Positions 21,245 to 33,080 of a stretch of 64,000 nt of DNA are shown piece after piece. A model generated the notes under the pieces. It was not told the DNA's origin, ran no database searches, and saw only the letters and a program-made list of their open reading frames with translations. The position numbers and the translations under genes were made by a program. The DNA comes from Tupaia tana. Taxonomy: Eukaryota; Chordata; Mammalia; Scandentia; Tupaiidae. The stretch spans positions 191,228,139-191,292,138 of the forward strand of contig JAKSZU010000003.1 of the NCBI GenBank assembly GCA_026018925.1, in the 5' to 3' direction. Within the stretch, counting starts at the first letter, position 1. Each line of letters begins with the position of its first letter.

Positions 21245-21624
21245 TTCTAGAGAGTCTTGGCTTCTGGGAGGAAGTCAGAGGGATCATCTCAGGATCAGAG
21301 CTGCTCACAGGACCTCCCTGTACCTTCAGGGTACCAGGCCTACCCCAGTACCTCCAGAGCCTCACCAAACTAGCCATCGCCGCCGTGTGGACAGTGGTAG
21401 CCACAGCTGGGGAGCAAACCGGAGATGCTCCCATCTCCTTCTCACAGCTGTTAGAGTCTGCCTTCCCTGAAGTGCGCTCGCTGGCTCTGGATGCCCTTTT
21501 GGAAAAGTTCTTGTCAGCAGCCTCTGGATCAGGAGAGAAGGGACTGCCACCATTGCTGCGCAACATGGGAGAGAAGTTCTTATTGCTGGTGATGAAGGAA
21601 GATCACCCGGAGTGCTTCTGCAAG
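21245..21624 (+). CDS. THADA: THADA coding exon A (126 full codons)
   Basis: THADA is the mammalian relative of yeast Trm732, a very large helical-repeat (ARM/HEAT, DUF2428) scaffold reported to support FTSJ1-dependent 2'-O-methylation of tRNA position 32. This exon follows a pyrimidine-rich tract and TTTTAG acceptor and ends CTGCAAG|GTAAAG. It starts with two bases of a split codon and ends in phase 0. Recognisable residues include LPQYLQSLTKLAIAAVW, ISFSQLLESAFPEVRSL and GEKFLLLVMKEDHPECFCK, all helical-repeat sequence near the C-terminal third (about residue 1480 of roughly 1950, from memory). There is no internal stop. The open frame continues into flanking intron on both sides, so splice sites rather than the ORF limits define the exon. 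Confidence 0.93.
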
Positions 21625-22195
21625 GTAAAGTCTCTAAGTACTGACTGTGCCCTCCCGCTCCCCCATCCTTCTGTGAGCCGTGACACACAGGATCACAAAG
21701 GCAAGATTGATTTGGGCTCTCCAAAGGCAATAGCAAGTAGATTCGGCATCCAGAGGGTAAGCGCTCTCTTGATTTGGTGCCTGTCGTGGCTTCTGGTACA
21801 GAAGGGAACCTAGGAACTGCTTTTGGTCACAGTGGCATTGATGACAGACACTGACCAAAGTCAGAGAAGCCACTCTCGATGTGTAGGAAACATGTCTTTG
21901 CTGACATGGCTTTTTGGCAGATGATGGTCTAGAGGCATAATCAAGAGGAAAGAGCACTGACGCAGCGATCTGGGCATCTTGCTCCACTCCCAGGTCACTC
22001 GGGCCCTCAGAGTTGTCATTGTTCCACCCTGCCTCAGTCTCCCACAGGTATTACCAGGAAATAAGTCATTGAGAGTCTTGAAAGTTAGACCTCTCCCTCT
22101 CCCCCTCGTTTGTACTAGTGCCTTTAGCATCTGGAGACTTTTCTCTGAGTATTTTTTTGCCTTTTTTTTTTTCTTTCTGGGTTTGACTCCCACAG

Positions 22196-22314
22196 ATACT
22201 GAAAATTCTTCACTGCATGGACCCCAGTGAGTGGCTCTCCCAGACGGAGCCCTGTGTCCATCTAACCCCCAAGGAGTTCTTGACCTGGACAATGGACATT
22301 GCCTCGAATGAAAG
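22196..22314 (+). CDS. THADA: THADA coding exon B
   Basis: This exon follows a T-rich tract and CCCACAG acceptor and ends AATGAAAG|GTTCGT. It starts in phase 0, directly continuing exon A, and ends with two bases of a split arginine codon. The peptide contains ILKILHCMDPSEWLSQTE and LTPKEFLTWTMDIASNE, which I recognise as THADA. The donor GTTCGT is a weak match to GTRAGT. The intron from exon A is only 571 bp and carries no recognised repeat. Confidence 0.93.
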
Positions 22315-22500
22315 GTTCGTCCCCGGCATCCTTGTGTAACCTTCAGGATGTGTGGTCTCATCAGTCATTATGCAATAAACTTGCTCACAGTTCTTACCAA
22401 AAACTCTGGTTCTTTATTTCTGTTTTAGCCTCCAGTCTAGGAGCAGAGCTCCTAAACCAAACAATAGAATGATGTCAGCATTTCACATTAATGACACCGA

Positions 22501-22745
22501 GTTGGCCCTGTCACCTGGTGGTTAAGGGGAGTGGATCTCACATGGCCAACCACAGTTTGAATCCTGGCCGTAATTCATAGAAAACACTCAGGGCATGTAT
22601 ATGTGCATGCCCAAAATCTTGGTGGGGTAGAGAAATGGAAGAGGGGATTGCACTGTGGCTACACCCACTGAGGGGTGCTTTCTCCCTCTGTCTCTAGCAA
22701 GCACAAGAACTGTCTAACTCAATTTTTTTAAAATAATACATTTTA
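22501..22745 (+). mobile_element. Old SINE (plus) between exons B and C
   Basis: GTTGGCCCTGTCACCTGGTG head, CCACAGTTTGAATCCTGGCC box B, ACTGAGGGGTGCTTTCTCCC body. Decayed. Confidence 0.8.
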
Positions 22746-22872
22746 AAAAGTAACTAAAAGGTAATCTGGAGGCATTTATATATCCAGGATGTAGAGGTTT
22801 TCTGTGTTCACATTTGCATGGATTGCAATCTGCCAAAACCAACTGTGTATAAAATATTTGTTTTATGTTGTT

Positions 22873-23108
22873 TTTTAGAGAAATTTTTTTCTGTAGGGCG
22901 TGTGCTTGCCTGAGAGACAGAAAGTGAGAAATCACCCCCTCTCCGGCAGTATGACCATGCCACAATCCCTTCTCCTCCATTCTCCTCTATCGTGGGTGTG
23001 CGCACACACATGCCCAGCATGCGTTTTAACCCACTGGGTCTGGGACTCAAACTGCAGTCAACTACATGGAGGTACAGCGATATAACCATTATACCTTCTG
23101 CTGGTCCC
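22873..23108 (-). mobile_element. L-type SINE (minus) just before exon C
   Basis: From TTTTTAGAGAAATTTTTTTC to CTGCTGGTCCC. AAAATGCTTG-like flanks are weak. It ends 49 bases before the exon C acceptor. Confidence 0.87.
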
Positions 23109-23157
23109 AAAATGCTTGATTTTTATTTTTGTATGTCTTTTTGCTTACATTTTCTAG

Positions 23158-23230
23158 ATCTGAAATTCAGAGCGTAGCCCTGAGACTTGCCTCAAAAGTA
23201 ATTGTCCACTACATGCAGACACATGAGGAG
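23158..23230 (+). CDS. THADA: THADA coding exon C
   Basis: This 73-base exon lies between a TTTTCTAG acceptor and GAGGAG|GTAAGA donor. Its first base completes the arginine codon split at the end of exon B, and it ends in phase 0. The peptide is SEIQSVALRLASKVIVHYMQ followed by THEE, matching the helical-repeat region of THADA. The SINE at 22873-23108 ends only 49 bases before the exon, so it sits close to the branch-point region without touching the acceptor. Confidence 0.93.
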
Positions 23231-23416
23231 GTAAGACCTATTCCTGTTCTGGGGCCTGCTTTTTCTCCTCTTATTTACACAGAGGTATCAGTAGAAATGA
23301 ACTGTCCTGGCAGGCAAAGTCACTGTAGGGTGTGTATGTGTGGCTTGTATGAAAACGTGTTGGGTTTTCACTTTGGGTGTAACTTGTCAAGATATTTTGA
23401 GCACTGTCTTTCTCTT

Positions 23417-23430
23417 CTCTTGTTGTAGAC
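23417..23430. repeat. TSD, left copy, of RPL21 retrocopy
   Basis: CTCTTGTTGTAGAC lies directly outside the poly(A) end of the retrocopy and is repeated exactly at 24168-24181. Confidence 0.92.
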
Positions 23431-24167
<737 letters not shown>

Positions 24168-24181
24168 CTCTTGTTGTAGAC
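24168..24181. repeat. TSD, right copy, of RPL21 retrocopy
   Basis: This is an exact repeat of 23417-23430, placed immediately upstream of the retrocopy's 5' leader. Confidence 0.92.
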
Positions 24182-24278
24182 ATTTTTGATTAGAGGCCAT
24201 GAGGTAATACAACCCAGCACACGTACAAAGGAACTTCAAAAAGTTCATGGAGAAATGGAACTAATATATGGGTTTATT

Positions 24279-24376
24279 GGGCCAGCAGGTGGCATGGTGG
24301 TTAAGACTCTAGACTCCCACATGGCCAACTACAGTTCGAGTCCCAGAACTGGTGACTTGCTTTTTTGCTTTCCCTT

Positions 24377-24411
<35 letters not shown>

Positions 24412-24458
24412 GGTCAAATTAAAAGATAATAATAATAATAGATAAAATTAAAGGAATA
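24279..24458 (+). mobile_element. S-type SINE (plus) inside MITE
   Basis: GGGCCAGCAGGTGGCATGGT head, (CT)n, TCTGGTCAAATTAAAAGATA and an ATA-rich tail. Confidence 0.88.
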
Positions 24459-24463
24459 ATTCT

Positions 24464-24650
24464 TTTTTTAAAGGGTTTTTTTATTTGATATTATTTGTAA
24501 TTATTATTCAGTGTACTGTAGGGTAGGTGCACTCACCAGAAAGAGAGAGAGAGGGGACACGTGAGAAAGCAAGCTGCCAGGTCTGGGACTCGAACTATGA
24601 TCAGCATATGGGAAGTCCAGCACTTCAACCACCACACCAACTGCTGACCC
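24464..24650 (-). mobile_element. Short SINE (minus) inside MITE
   Basis: GTACTGTAGGGTAGGTGCAC, GTCTGGGACTCGAACTATG and CTGCTGACCCC, head to head with the previous SINE's tail. Confidence 0.83.
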
Positions 24651-25181
24651 CAATTCTTTTTCTTTTAATGATTTTTTTTTTTTTTTGCTGCAAAAAAGTT
24701 GGAAATCCATGAATAATTTTTTTTCATAATATACATTTTCCTTGAGCTTTTTGAAGACTCCTTATATGCCCAAACTTCTTGTTTTTTTCCAGTTAGCTAA
24801 ACTCCTCATTTAAAGAGGAGTACGCAAGTCGATTCCCAGAATATTTCAGATTGCAACCTCATGAACTAAGTATGAAAATACATTACTAAGGCTTAAATAT
24901 TCCCCCAAAACTTGGCCCAGCTGGCTCTGGATGGAGGCCCAGATGTGCCCACCTGTTTTTCATCTCTCTGGGGATGAGGTGGAATTAGAGTAAGAAAAGC
25001 AGCTTCCTGAGAAGAGAAATACAGGCATACTTGGGTGCCACAAGAGATACACCAGTATAAAAGAGGAAGGCAGACAATACCACAGCAACGGTACCTGAAG
25101 ATCTCGATTATGCGTTACCACACTATGTTAGTGGTGGCATATGATGTGGATTCTGAGTCCTTACAATAAACCTAGCACTGG

Positions 25182-25449
25182 GACCAGCAGTTGGTGTAAT
25201 GGCTATGTCGCTGGACTCCCATATAGTCAACCACAGTTCGAGTCCCGGACCTGGTGACTTAAACTCACGCCGGGCACGTGTGCGTGCATGCCCAATATCC
25301 CAAGAGGAGAATGGAGGAGAAGGGATTGCGGCATGGTCATCCCCCTGGGGGGTGATTTCTCACTTTCTGTCTCTGTCTTTCTGGCAAGCGCACGCACCCT
25401 ATAGCAAAAACCTCTCTATAAATAAATAAATAAAATTTAAAAATTTAAA
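25182..25449 (+). mobile_element. L-type SINE (plus), exact TSD
   Basis: AATAAACCTAGCACTGG at 25165-25181 and 25450-25466. The tail is AAATAAATAAAT rather than pure A. Confidence 0.92.
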
Positions 25450-25466
25450 AATAAACCTAGCACTGG

Positions 25467-25880
25467 TACGGGCCTTGACAATGCAAAGATGAAGAGACAC
25501 TGGAGGTGTCTCTTGAGACAGTCTAATGAGAGAAAGAGTGTGTTAGATTATTACAGTAAATGCTCTGGTATGGAGTAATATATGGGTTGTAGGAACCTAG
25601 AGGAGGGAGGGAGTGTCTGGAAGCTAGGGAGGACTTCATGGGGAAGATCTTAAATTCAGAGAGCCTGAGGCTGTGCAGAGATAAGGCAGAGGGTGAGAAT
25701 TAACAGATAGGTAAACAGTTTCCTTGGGTCTGTCATTCACAGGCAGGCCAGGGGGCCAAGCCTAGCATATACAAAAAGCCCAAAAGATGTCAGATGGAGT
25801 GGGAGAACAGTAGGAAGAGAGGATGTATTTAATAACTATAGCCTAGAGTATAAAACACCAAATTCTAAGAAAGTAGTCAC
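25467..25880. other. Intronic sequence, no gene
   Basis: Purine-rich single-copy-looking sequence. AGGGAGGACTTCATGGGGAA-like phrases suggest an old repeat, unnamed. Confidence 0.35.
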
Positions 25881-26149
25881 AGGGCCAGCAGGAGGCATGG
25901 GAGTTAATGTGCTAAACTCCCACATGGTAAAAATAGTTCAAGCCCTGTACCTGGCAGCTTGAAAATCATGCCAGGCACATGTGCATGCACGCCCAAAATC
26001 TCAGGAGGAAACCGATTGCAATATGGCCATCCCCTCCCCGGGTTGGGGGGTGAGGATAATTTTTCACTTTCCCTCGCACTGTCTCTCTGTCTCTCTCTGG
26101 CAAGTGCATGCACCTGATGACAAAAACATAAAAGGAAAAAAAAAGGAAG
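25881..26149 (+). mobile_element. L-type SINE (plus), older
   Basis: AAGAAAGTAGTCAC (25867-25880) is repeated as AAGAAAGTAGTCGC after the A/G-rich tail. The end reads CACCTGATGACAAAAACAT. Confidence 0.87.
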
Positions 26150-26554
26150 AAGAAAGTAGTCGCAAGGCAGCCTAACAAGTCTGCTAAGACATCATTCTTA
26201 TCTAAAGCTGTTTTTACCCAGTTATCATGTGCATTTACTTAAAACCACTGCTTGGTGCTTGAATGAAGTGATATTTCATGAAAATTGGGAGTTTTCCAGT
26301 GAGAGAAAAATTAACAGAACTGTAGAGGAACATAGAAAAGAGTTCCTGGCAATACTTGGGTTTCTTTGTACATTGAGAGTTAGACTCTTCCTCAAGGTCT
26401 AAGGTGCTCCTCAGTTTAGTTCCATAAATGCCTTTAGATAATCAAAGGAGTCAGTAGTCATAATTTGAACATTTAAAGAGGTTCATTTGATAGGGGAAGT
26501 AAGTATATCTGGAACAATTCCCTTTCTAGAAAAAGTGGGAAAAAAGCTGTTTAA

Positions 26555-26994
26555 AGGATGGAAACAATTCAGTGTTCAACTGATGAATAAGTAAACAAAA
26601 TATGGTATATCCATTCAGTCGATGGAATATTACTTGGTCATAAAAAGGAATGAAATTCTAATATGCATCGTATAGCATGGATGAACCTTGGAAACATTAT
26701 GCAGAGTAAAAGATGCCGGTCACAAACAGTTGCATATTGTGCAATCCCATTCTTGTGAAAATCCAGAAGAAACAAAATCAGAGGCAGAAAGTAGATTAGT
26801 GGTTGTTTAGGACTGGGAGAATGGGAGGATGGGAGAACAATAGCATTTCTCTTTGTGGTGATGCGAATGTTCTAAAATTGACTCTTGTAGTGGTTGAATA
26901 TATTTGCTGTGTTAATTGTCCGCTTTAAATGGGTGAATTGTATGCTGTGTGGATTATATCTCTATGAAGCTGTTACTATTAAAAACAACAGAGC
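26555..26994 (+). mobile_element. L1M-type 3' end (plus)
   Basis: ATGGAATATTACTTGGTCAT, GTTGCATATTGTGCAATCCC, TTAGTGGTTGTTTAGGACTG, AAATGGGTGAATTGTATG and TCTATGAAGCTGTTACTATT are the ordered landmarks of old L1M ORF2-3'UTR. Confidence 0.85.
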
Positions 26995-27178
26995 TGGGGC
27001 CCTCAGGTGGCATGGTGGTTAAAGTGCTGGATTCCCACATGATCGACTGCAGTTGGAGTCCCAGACCTGGCAGATTGCTTCTTCACTTCTCCTTTCTCTC
27101 TCTGTATCTTTCTCTGGTCAAATTTAAAAATAACAAAAATAAATAAATATTTAAAAGAGTAATAATAAATAAAAGAAA
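26995..27178 (+). mobile_element. S-type SINE (plus)
   Basis: GGGGCCCTCAGGTGGCATGG head to CTCTGGTCAAATTTAAAAA and an AAATAA-rich tail, inserted in the A-rich end of the L1M. Confidence 0.85.
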
Positions 27179-27913
27179 AGGGCTTTGCTTAAACTGCAGT
27201 GCTAGTTAGGACGCTGCTTTACATGTAACAAACTTTTAAGTACTATGACTTAAACCAGATGGAAGCAATCCAAAGCCAATATGGTGGCATGACAGTGCTG
27301 AACCTTCAGGCCTTCTGCTTTGCTATTCTGCTACCCTCAACATATGGCTTCTATCTTATGGTCCCAGTGGCAGCTTCAGCTCCTACCATATTGTCCTTGT
27401 TCAGCTAGCAGAAAGGGAGGATCCAAGAAGCAAAGCTTATAGGCATTCCCCAAGGCATGTCCTGCTAGTGTGTAGAACCACTAACAGTGACATCCCAGCA
27501 GGGAAATTTGGTCTTTAGCTGGGTGCTGCGTACCCAGCCAGAAACCTGGGATTCTGTCACCAAAGACAAGAAGAATGTTTAGTTATTATGGACAACAAGT
27601 TATTAGCTGCTGCAGTCTTTCCGCACAAGCTTGGTGTTTATCAAAGCTGTCAAACTATAAAGCATGCCTGTGTCCTGATAACCTGATTTGCATTAGGTAA
27701 GACTCAAGACATTTGCTCTCTAGTTACAGTTACTTCATAATATTGAAAGACAAGTCAGATTCTCTTCCTTGGGCATGTTTATTTCTCCCTAGTTGGGATA
27801 GAGAAGCAACTGAAAAAAAGTTTCTTCCCCCTGAAGTAAGAGCTCACCCGCAGACATAGTTTGGAGTAGCTCGTGTCTTCCGAACTACTGAGAGGTACAT
27901 CTTATGCTTTCAG
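27179..27913. other. Intron before exon D
   Basis: Single-copy-looking. No repeat recognised. The polypyrimidine tract for exon D is weak (CATCTTATGCTTTCAG). Confidence 0.45.
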
Positions 27914-28067
27914 AGTGGGGCCTCGCTGGCTGTGGAGCTCAAGCGGTGGGCTCAGCTGGTCGTCTTGTCCTGTGGAGACCATCTGCCCACAGCGTCCAGG
28001 CTGGCTGCTGCTGAAGTCCTCACCAGCACCATACCTTTCTTCCTCACCAACCCCCATCCAACCCTTG
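27914..28067 (+). CDS. THADA: THADA coding exon D
   Basis: The exon is preceded by TTATGCTTTCAG and ends ACCCTTG|GTAAGT, a consensus donor. It is 154 bases long, begins in phase 0 after exon C and ends with one base of a split codon. The peptide includes LAVELKRWAQLVVLSCGDHL and EVLTSTIPFFLTNPHPTL. Residue spacing around the exon C/D junction matches the human protein as I remember it, with no insertion or gap. The preceding intron of 4.7 kb contains the RPL21 retrocopy and several SINEs. Confidence 0.93.
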
Positions 28068-28289
28068 GTAAGTGTGTGTTGGGGGCTTCCTATCCCAAGC
28101 GCACTAAGGACATGAATGGGTACTCTAGGCTAGAATAGAAAGGAAGATGGAAAATGGCGGCCTGCACCATACCTTTGCAGCTTTCCGGTATATTTCTGCC
28201 CTCCTAGTTCATAGTCTCATCACCAACAGCTTCTGAACCAGCCTCTTTCTTTTCAGTCTTATCCCTCAAGCCATTCTCCACAAAGCTTC

Positions 28290-28600
28290 TGAGAGCCTCT
28301 GTGGTCTTTTGGAAATGCAAATCTGGTTATTTCAGTCCACTGCTCAAAACCTTTAGTTCTCATTGCCTTCAGGATAAAATCTAAATACCCCTTAACTGGA
28401 TGATAAGGCCCTTCCTGTTTTGTCACTGGCCCACTCCTCCCTCCTCATCGCCCACCACTCCTGAACTCAGACCCTATCATGTCCATCATCAGCAGGCAGC
28501 AGCTCTCTAAATAGACCACTGCTTGGCTGACTTCTGCTTGTTTTTCAAGACCCAGCCTAACACCTCCTCTTCCAGGAAGCCTGTAGCAGTAATTTAGGTA
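28290..28600 (+). mobile_element. L2 LINE fragment
   Basis: CACTGCTCAAAACCTTTAG, CAGGATAAAATCTAAATACC and CTCTTCCAGGAAGCCTGTAG are L2 3' landmarks in the expected order. Confidence 0.7.
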
Positions 28601-29865
28601 AGAATTAAATAGGTCAGTATGAAGCTGGAGCAGTGAGGAAAAAGGAAGGATAGGCTCTGAAGACATCAGGAAGGAGAATCAACAAGACCTTGTAGAGTTG
28701 AGGTTGGTGGAGAAGGAAGATTCTAGGCTTCCAGGCTTCTGGCTAAGTGACTGGGTGGGCTACTGGTTTCTTTCCCTGAATTTAGTTTTCATTTTAAGAT
28801 ATCTTTGGAACATAAAGATGGAAACATTTTGAAACCAAATGGTTGTACTGAGTAAAATTCAAAGCTAGATCTGTAACAGAAAGAGCATGGAACCCCAAGT
28901 GGAGCCACTGCTGTTCATGGTATAACTAAAAGGTCCGCTGCTCTGATACCGTACTCGTCATGGGCAGGACCGTGCCCCTGGAAAGGACAGGGACGTACAG
29001 TGCTAGACCACTGGGTGCTGGTCTGCCATGGCCCTCGTGTTGATGATCCTCTGCAAGCATAGGCCCAGCCTTCCTGTCCAACAGGTACCCTTGCTGTGAG
29101 GCCCTGCTCTCCTCTCACCTTCCTCCTGAAGTCTGCCTCAGTGGCAGTGGTCCACTGTGAGCTTTCCCTGCTGGCTGTGAGTCACAACCCCACAGTTTCC
29201 TTCTGGACTACCGACTGTCTTGTGTTCTTGTCGGTTGCTCAGGGGTGGATATTCTCTTTTCCTGTTCATTGTCCCGGTTAGCACCTAGCACAGGCTGACT
29301 GGACAGAGTCAGTGCCCGCGGGTAATGACAGACAGCTAGTGGGCCCCACAAACATGTGATGCAGGCTTATGCCGTTAGCATGGGTCCCTCCCTGTTTTTG
29401 ATTCTTGCCCCCAAAGCATAATCTTGATTGATACTTGGCTTTCAGAATTTATAATCTCAGTCACTCAAATCAAGACTAGGCTACTTTCCCCAAAGCACTC
29501 AATACATAATTTCCTTCTTGAGAATCATGACTCACTTGGAGTATAGAGGGTTGGGGGGGGGGGGGGGGGTGGGAGCATAGGCAGTGCCTTTCTCAGCTGG
29601 CCACATTTCTAGGGGCCTTGGCCAGGGCTGGTTACCCCAAGAGAACCTTCTCTTTTCCCCAGAAAAGACATTTTCAAATCTACCCTCTTAAGAGCTATTG
29701 TCTCACAGTGCTTGTGTGGCTCTCATCTTCTCATCTCGTAATATACAGAGAAATAGCAGTGGCTGTACCTCATTCAGCACTGTCTTCCACGTGGATTCAA
29801 AGCAGTACTTACATCTGCTTGTCAATTCCATTCGAAGTAATTCACATTGCTTTTGGTCATCTTAG
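28601..29865. other. Intron between exons D and E
   Basis: Single-copy-looking with a run of about 19 G at 29550-29569. No gene features in either strand. Confidence 0.45.
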
Positions 29866-29997
29866 AGTTGCAGGATACACTTGCTCTCTGGAGATGCGTG
29901 CTCACCCTCTTGCAGAGTGAGGAGCAAGCCGTCCGAGATGCAGCCACAGAAACCGTGACGACCGCCATGTCACAAGAAAATACCTGCCAATCAACAG
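29866..29997 (+). CDS. THADA: THADA coding exon E
   Basis: The exon follows TGGTCATCTTAG and ends CAATCAACAG|GTACCT. Two leading bases complete the codon begun in exon D, and one base is left over at the end. The peptide includes LQDTLALWRCVLTLLQSEEQ and VRDAATETVTTAMSQENT, which are highly characteristic of THADA. The next human exon (starting around EFAFCQ, from memory) was not found in the remaining 34 kb, so the following intron is long. Confidence 0.93.
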
Positions 29998-30185
29998 GTA
30001 CCTCATTCTTACCCTTTTGCATTGCCTTGTTACTCTAGGACAAAGGTTAGCACACTCTTGTGTAACTAGCCAGATAGTGACTATTTTAGGCTTTTTTGGC
30101 CATTTTGTCTCTGTCTTAACATTCTGTCTTCACTCTGCCATTTTAGTGGGGAAGCAGCCATAAATAATGGGGGGAAAAAGAGCAA

Positions 30186-30352
30186 GTTTGGCCAGTGGTG
30201 TGGTGGTTAAGGCACTGGACTCCTACATGGCCGACCATAGTCCAAGTCTCAGACTTAGCAGCTTGCTTTCACATTTTCCCTCTTTCTCTCTGTCCCTCTC
30301 TGATCGAATTAGAAAAAAATAATGATGGTGAATAAAATTAAATAATTCTTTT
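30186..30352 (+). mobile_element. S-type SINE (plus)
   Basis: GTTTGGCCAGTGGTGTGGTG head, TCTGATCGAATTAGAAAAAA end. Confidence 0.83.
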
Positions 30353-30546
30353 TAAAACCAGCATAATCTTGTTCCAATGGAACTTTATTTACAAAAGCAG
30401 GCAGCTTCCCAGGTTAATCTGCTAGCCACCATTTACTCATCCCTGCTCTGAACTCCTAGAGAAAAATTGTTTTCAAAGGTAGAAATTTAATAAACTGTGT
30501 TTGGCCTTTTGTCATCTTTTTAAATGAAGATAAACTTTATCTGTGT

Positions 30547-30815
30547 CGGGAACCAGCAGTTAGCGTAATGGCTATGTCGCTGGACTCCCACGTAGTCGAC
30601 CGCGGTTCGCGTCTCGGACCCGGTGGCTTACAACTCACGCCGGGCGCGTGTGCGTGCGTGCCCAAGATCCCGAGAGGAGAATGGAGGAGAAGGGATTGCG
30701 GCGTGACCATCCCCCCTGGGGGGTGATTTCTCGCTTTCTGTCTCTCTGTCTCTCTCTGTCTGTCCGGCGAGCGCACGCGCCCTATAGCGAAAAACCTCTC
30801 AAAAAAAAAAAAAAA
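30547..30815 (+). mobile_element. L-type SINE (plus), young subfamily type copy
   Basis: Exact TSD AAACTTTATCTGTGT (30532-30546 and 30816-30830). Intact CpGs and diagnostic GGGAACC, GGTTCGCGTCTC, CTTACAACTC and GCGTGACC. Confidence 0.94.
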
Positions 30816-30884
30816 AAACTTTATCTGTGTGGTTATATAACTCAAGAATTCAGATTCATCATTTGTTCCTACGAGAACTTTTTA

Positions 30885-31385
30885 AAAAAAAATTTTAATT
30901 GATAATTTTGTACATATTTATGGAGTACATATAATTTTTCAGTACATAAATATAAAGTGTAAGGATCATATAAGGATAATTAGCTTGGCTTGCATTTCAA
31001 ACACCAGTACTTGGTTAAGAACATTAAACATCTTTCTTTTTTAATTAACATATATCAATTATACATATTGTGGGAGTATAGTATGACTTTTCAGTACAGG
31101 ACTATATATAATGTGTAATGATTAAATCAGGGTAATTAGTACGCCCATCAACTAACCTTTGGCATTACTTGTGGGAACGTTCAAAATTCTCTTATTAGTT
31201 ACTTTGAACTATATAGTATATTGTTGGTTGTCTTTTTATAAAAGATTACAAATGGCTCCTCTTACCTCTCAGAAATTTTGTTTTTGTTGATCAACATCGG
31301 TTTTCTCCACTACCAGCCATCCTTCCTACTTCTAGCAGTCATTCTTCGCTTCTCCACTTCTGTAGGGTCTATTGTTTTTGTTTCT
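30885..31385 (-). mobile_element. Two adjacent L1M 3' ends (minus)
   Basis: TTTAATTGATAATTTTGTAC near 30893 and TTAATTAACATATATCAATT near 31042 each begin an L1M 3'UTR complement, with AATCAGGGTAATTAGTACG later in the second. Confidence 0.75.
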
Positions 31386-32060
31386 GGCAGAGTGACACTG
31401 TTGGTGGGGGCTGGGTGTCAGGAAAGTTCTTTGGGTCAGCCATCTCAGTGACAAGCAAGAATACCATTCTGATGGAAGAGTTCACAAGCCAAACAAAAAA
31501 GTTCATCTTAATGGACAGCAGAATGGGAGAGGAAGTAGCCATGCAGTGTCTGTAACTGACCCAGGGCCCCTCATCTCCAGGGTGGGGCTGCTCATAGAGG
31601 TGATGCATGGGGCCGTGTTTCCTGGAAGCTTCCCCAAATATGTGAAGTCTCTGGTATCTGAGTCCTCGGTTACAGTGCTCTGTGTGCTTTCTACTGTGTA
31701 TGTGGAAGAAGCTAAGTCTTGAATAATCTCTCAGTGATGCTACTGCAGGCAGCTTAAGCTTAAGTGGAAAAGCGTTCAGAATAGTGCCGTGAGTGAGGCC
31801 AGGCAGGCTTCTCCACTCCAGGCCCCAGTCTGCCAGACTTTCGATAGCTAAAATTCCGCCATTAGTGATTCATTCTCCTTTCTGACTGCAGCTTTTCTCT
31901 GAAGGATACACAAAATAACTAGTGAGTGCTCAGTAAATATTTGGTGAAATGTAACACTCAGAAGATTTCTCTAGGACCCTCTCAACAAAATATGGAAAAG
32001 ATAACTTCATGGTGAATTCATAGGTGGAATCCATCCTTCCTAATCTTGGTGTTTTTTGAG
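31386..32060. other. Intronic sequence, no gene
   Basis: Single-copy-looking. GTGAGTGCTCAGTAAATATTT near 31922 looks like an L2/MIR end. Confidence 0.4.
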
Positions 32061-32064
32061 TTAT

Positions 32065-32115
32065 TTTTGTTTAACTTTATTTATTTATTTATTTATTTTA
32101 ATTTGACCAGAGAGG

Positions 32116-32151
<36 letters not shown>

Positions 32152-32253
32152 AGAGAGTAGAGAGGAAAAGTGAGAAAGCAAGCTGCCAGGTCTAGGACTT
32201 GAACCACGGTCGACTATGTGGAAGTCCAGTGCCCTTAACTACCTATTGGCCCC
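32065..32253 (-). mobile_element. S-type SINE (minus)
   Basis: (TTTA)n, TTTTAATTTGACCAGAGAGG, a GA run and head ending CTATTGGCCCC. Confidence 0.87.
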
Positions 32254-32287
32254 ATCCATCTATTCTTTAGTCTATAGTCCTTTTTCT

Positions 32288-32559
32288 TTTTTTTTTTTTC
32301 AAGTTTTTTTTTCCTCTGCCATAGGGCACATGTGCTCACTAGAGAGACAGAGACAGCGAGAGGAAATGTGAAAAGTCACCCTCACCTCCAGAGGAGATGG
32401 CCATGCCACAATCCCTTCTCCATTCTTTTACTAGAATTTTGGGCACACACGCACAGGCTCCTGCATGAGTTTCAAGCTACTACTAGGTATGGACGACTCG
32501 AACCACAGTTGGCCAAGTGGGAGTCCAGCACCTTACCCACCACACCACCTGCTGGCCCC
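32288..32559 (-). mobile_element. L-type SINE (minus), older
   Basis: CTCTGCCATAGGGCACATGT to CACCTGCTGGCCCC. The flanks TCTATAGTCCTTTT and TCTGTAGTCTTTT are a diverged TSD. Confidence 0.85.
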
Positions 32560-32739
32560 TAATCTGTAGTCTTTTCCCTACTACTTTTTATTTCTTCCTG
32601 AATTCTTCCAACTTCATTTGTGATAAAACTGTATTACTATGTCTTCCCTTCTTTTAATTCCTCCCCTCCCCAGGAAATAAAAATCAGCAATTATATATTA
32701 TGTTAACTGTCTTCTACATATAAAACCCCATATATGAAA

Positions 32740-33033
32740 GGGACCAGCAGTTGGTGTAATGGCTATGTTGCTGGACTCTCACGTAGTCGACTGCGGTTTG
32801 AGTCCCGAACCTGGTGGCTTAAACTCACGCCGGGTGTGTGTGTGTGCGGTCCCAGACCCAGTGGCTTAAACTCACGCCGGGCGCGTGTGCGTGCGTGCCC
32901 AAGATCCTGAGAAGAGAATGGAGGAGAAGGGATTGCAACGTGGCCATCCCCCGGGGGGTGATTTCTCGCTTTCTGTCTCTGGCTCTCTCTGTCTTTCTGG
33001 TGAGCGCGTGTACCCTATAGCAAAAACCTCTCC

Positions 33034-33052
<19 letters not shown>
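32740..33052 (+). mobile_element. L-type SINE (plus) with internal duplication
   Basis: About 46 extra bases: the box B to AAACTCACGCCGGG segment occurs twice (about 32799-32840 and 32852-32887). The tail is followed by (TA)n. Confidence 0.88.

Positions 33053-33076
<24 letters not shown>
33049..33076. repeat. (TA)n microsatellite
   Basis: About 13 TA dinucleotides directly after the SINE A tail. Confidence 0.93.

Positions 33077-33080
<4 letters not shown>

Larger units (their letters stand above)
24226..24775 (+). mobile_element. Mariner-like MITE holding two SINEs
   Basis: The left end AACTTCAAAAAGTTCATGGA and right end TTGAGCTTTTTGAAGACTCC are inverted repeats. AGTTGGAAATCCATGAATAA lies before the right end. 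Same family as 122-237. Confidence 0.65.
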
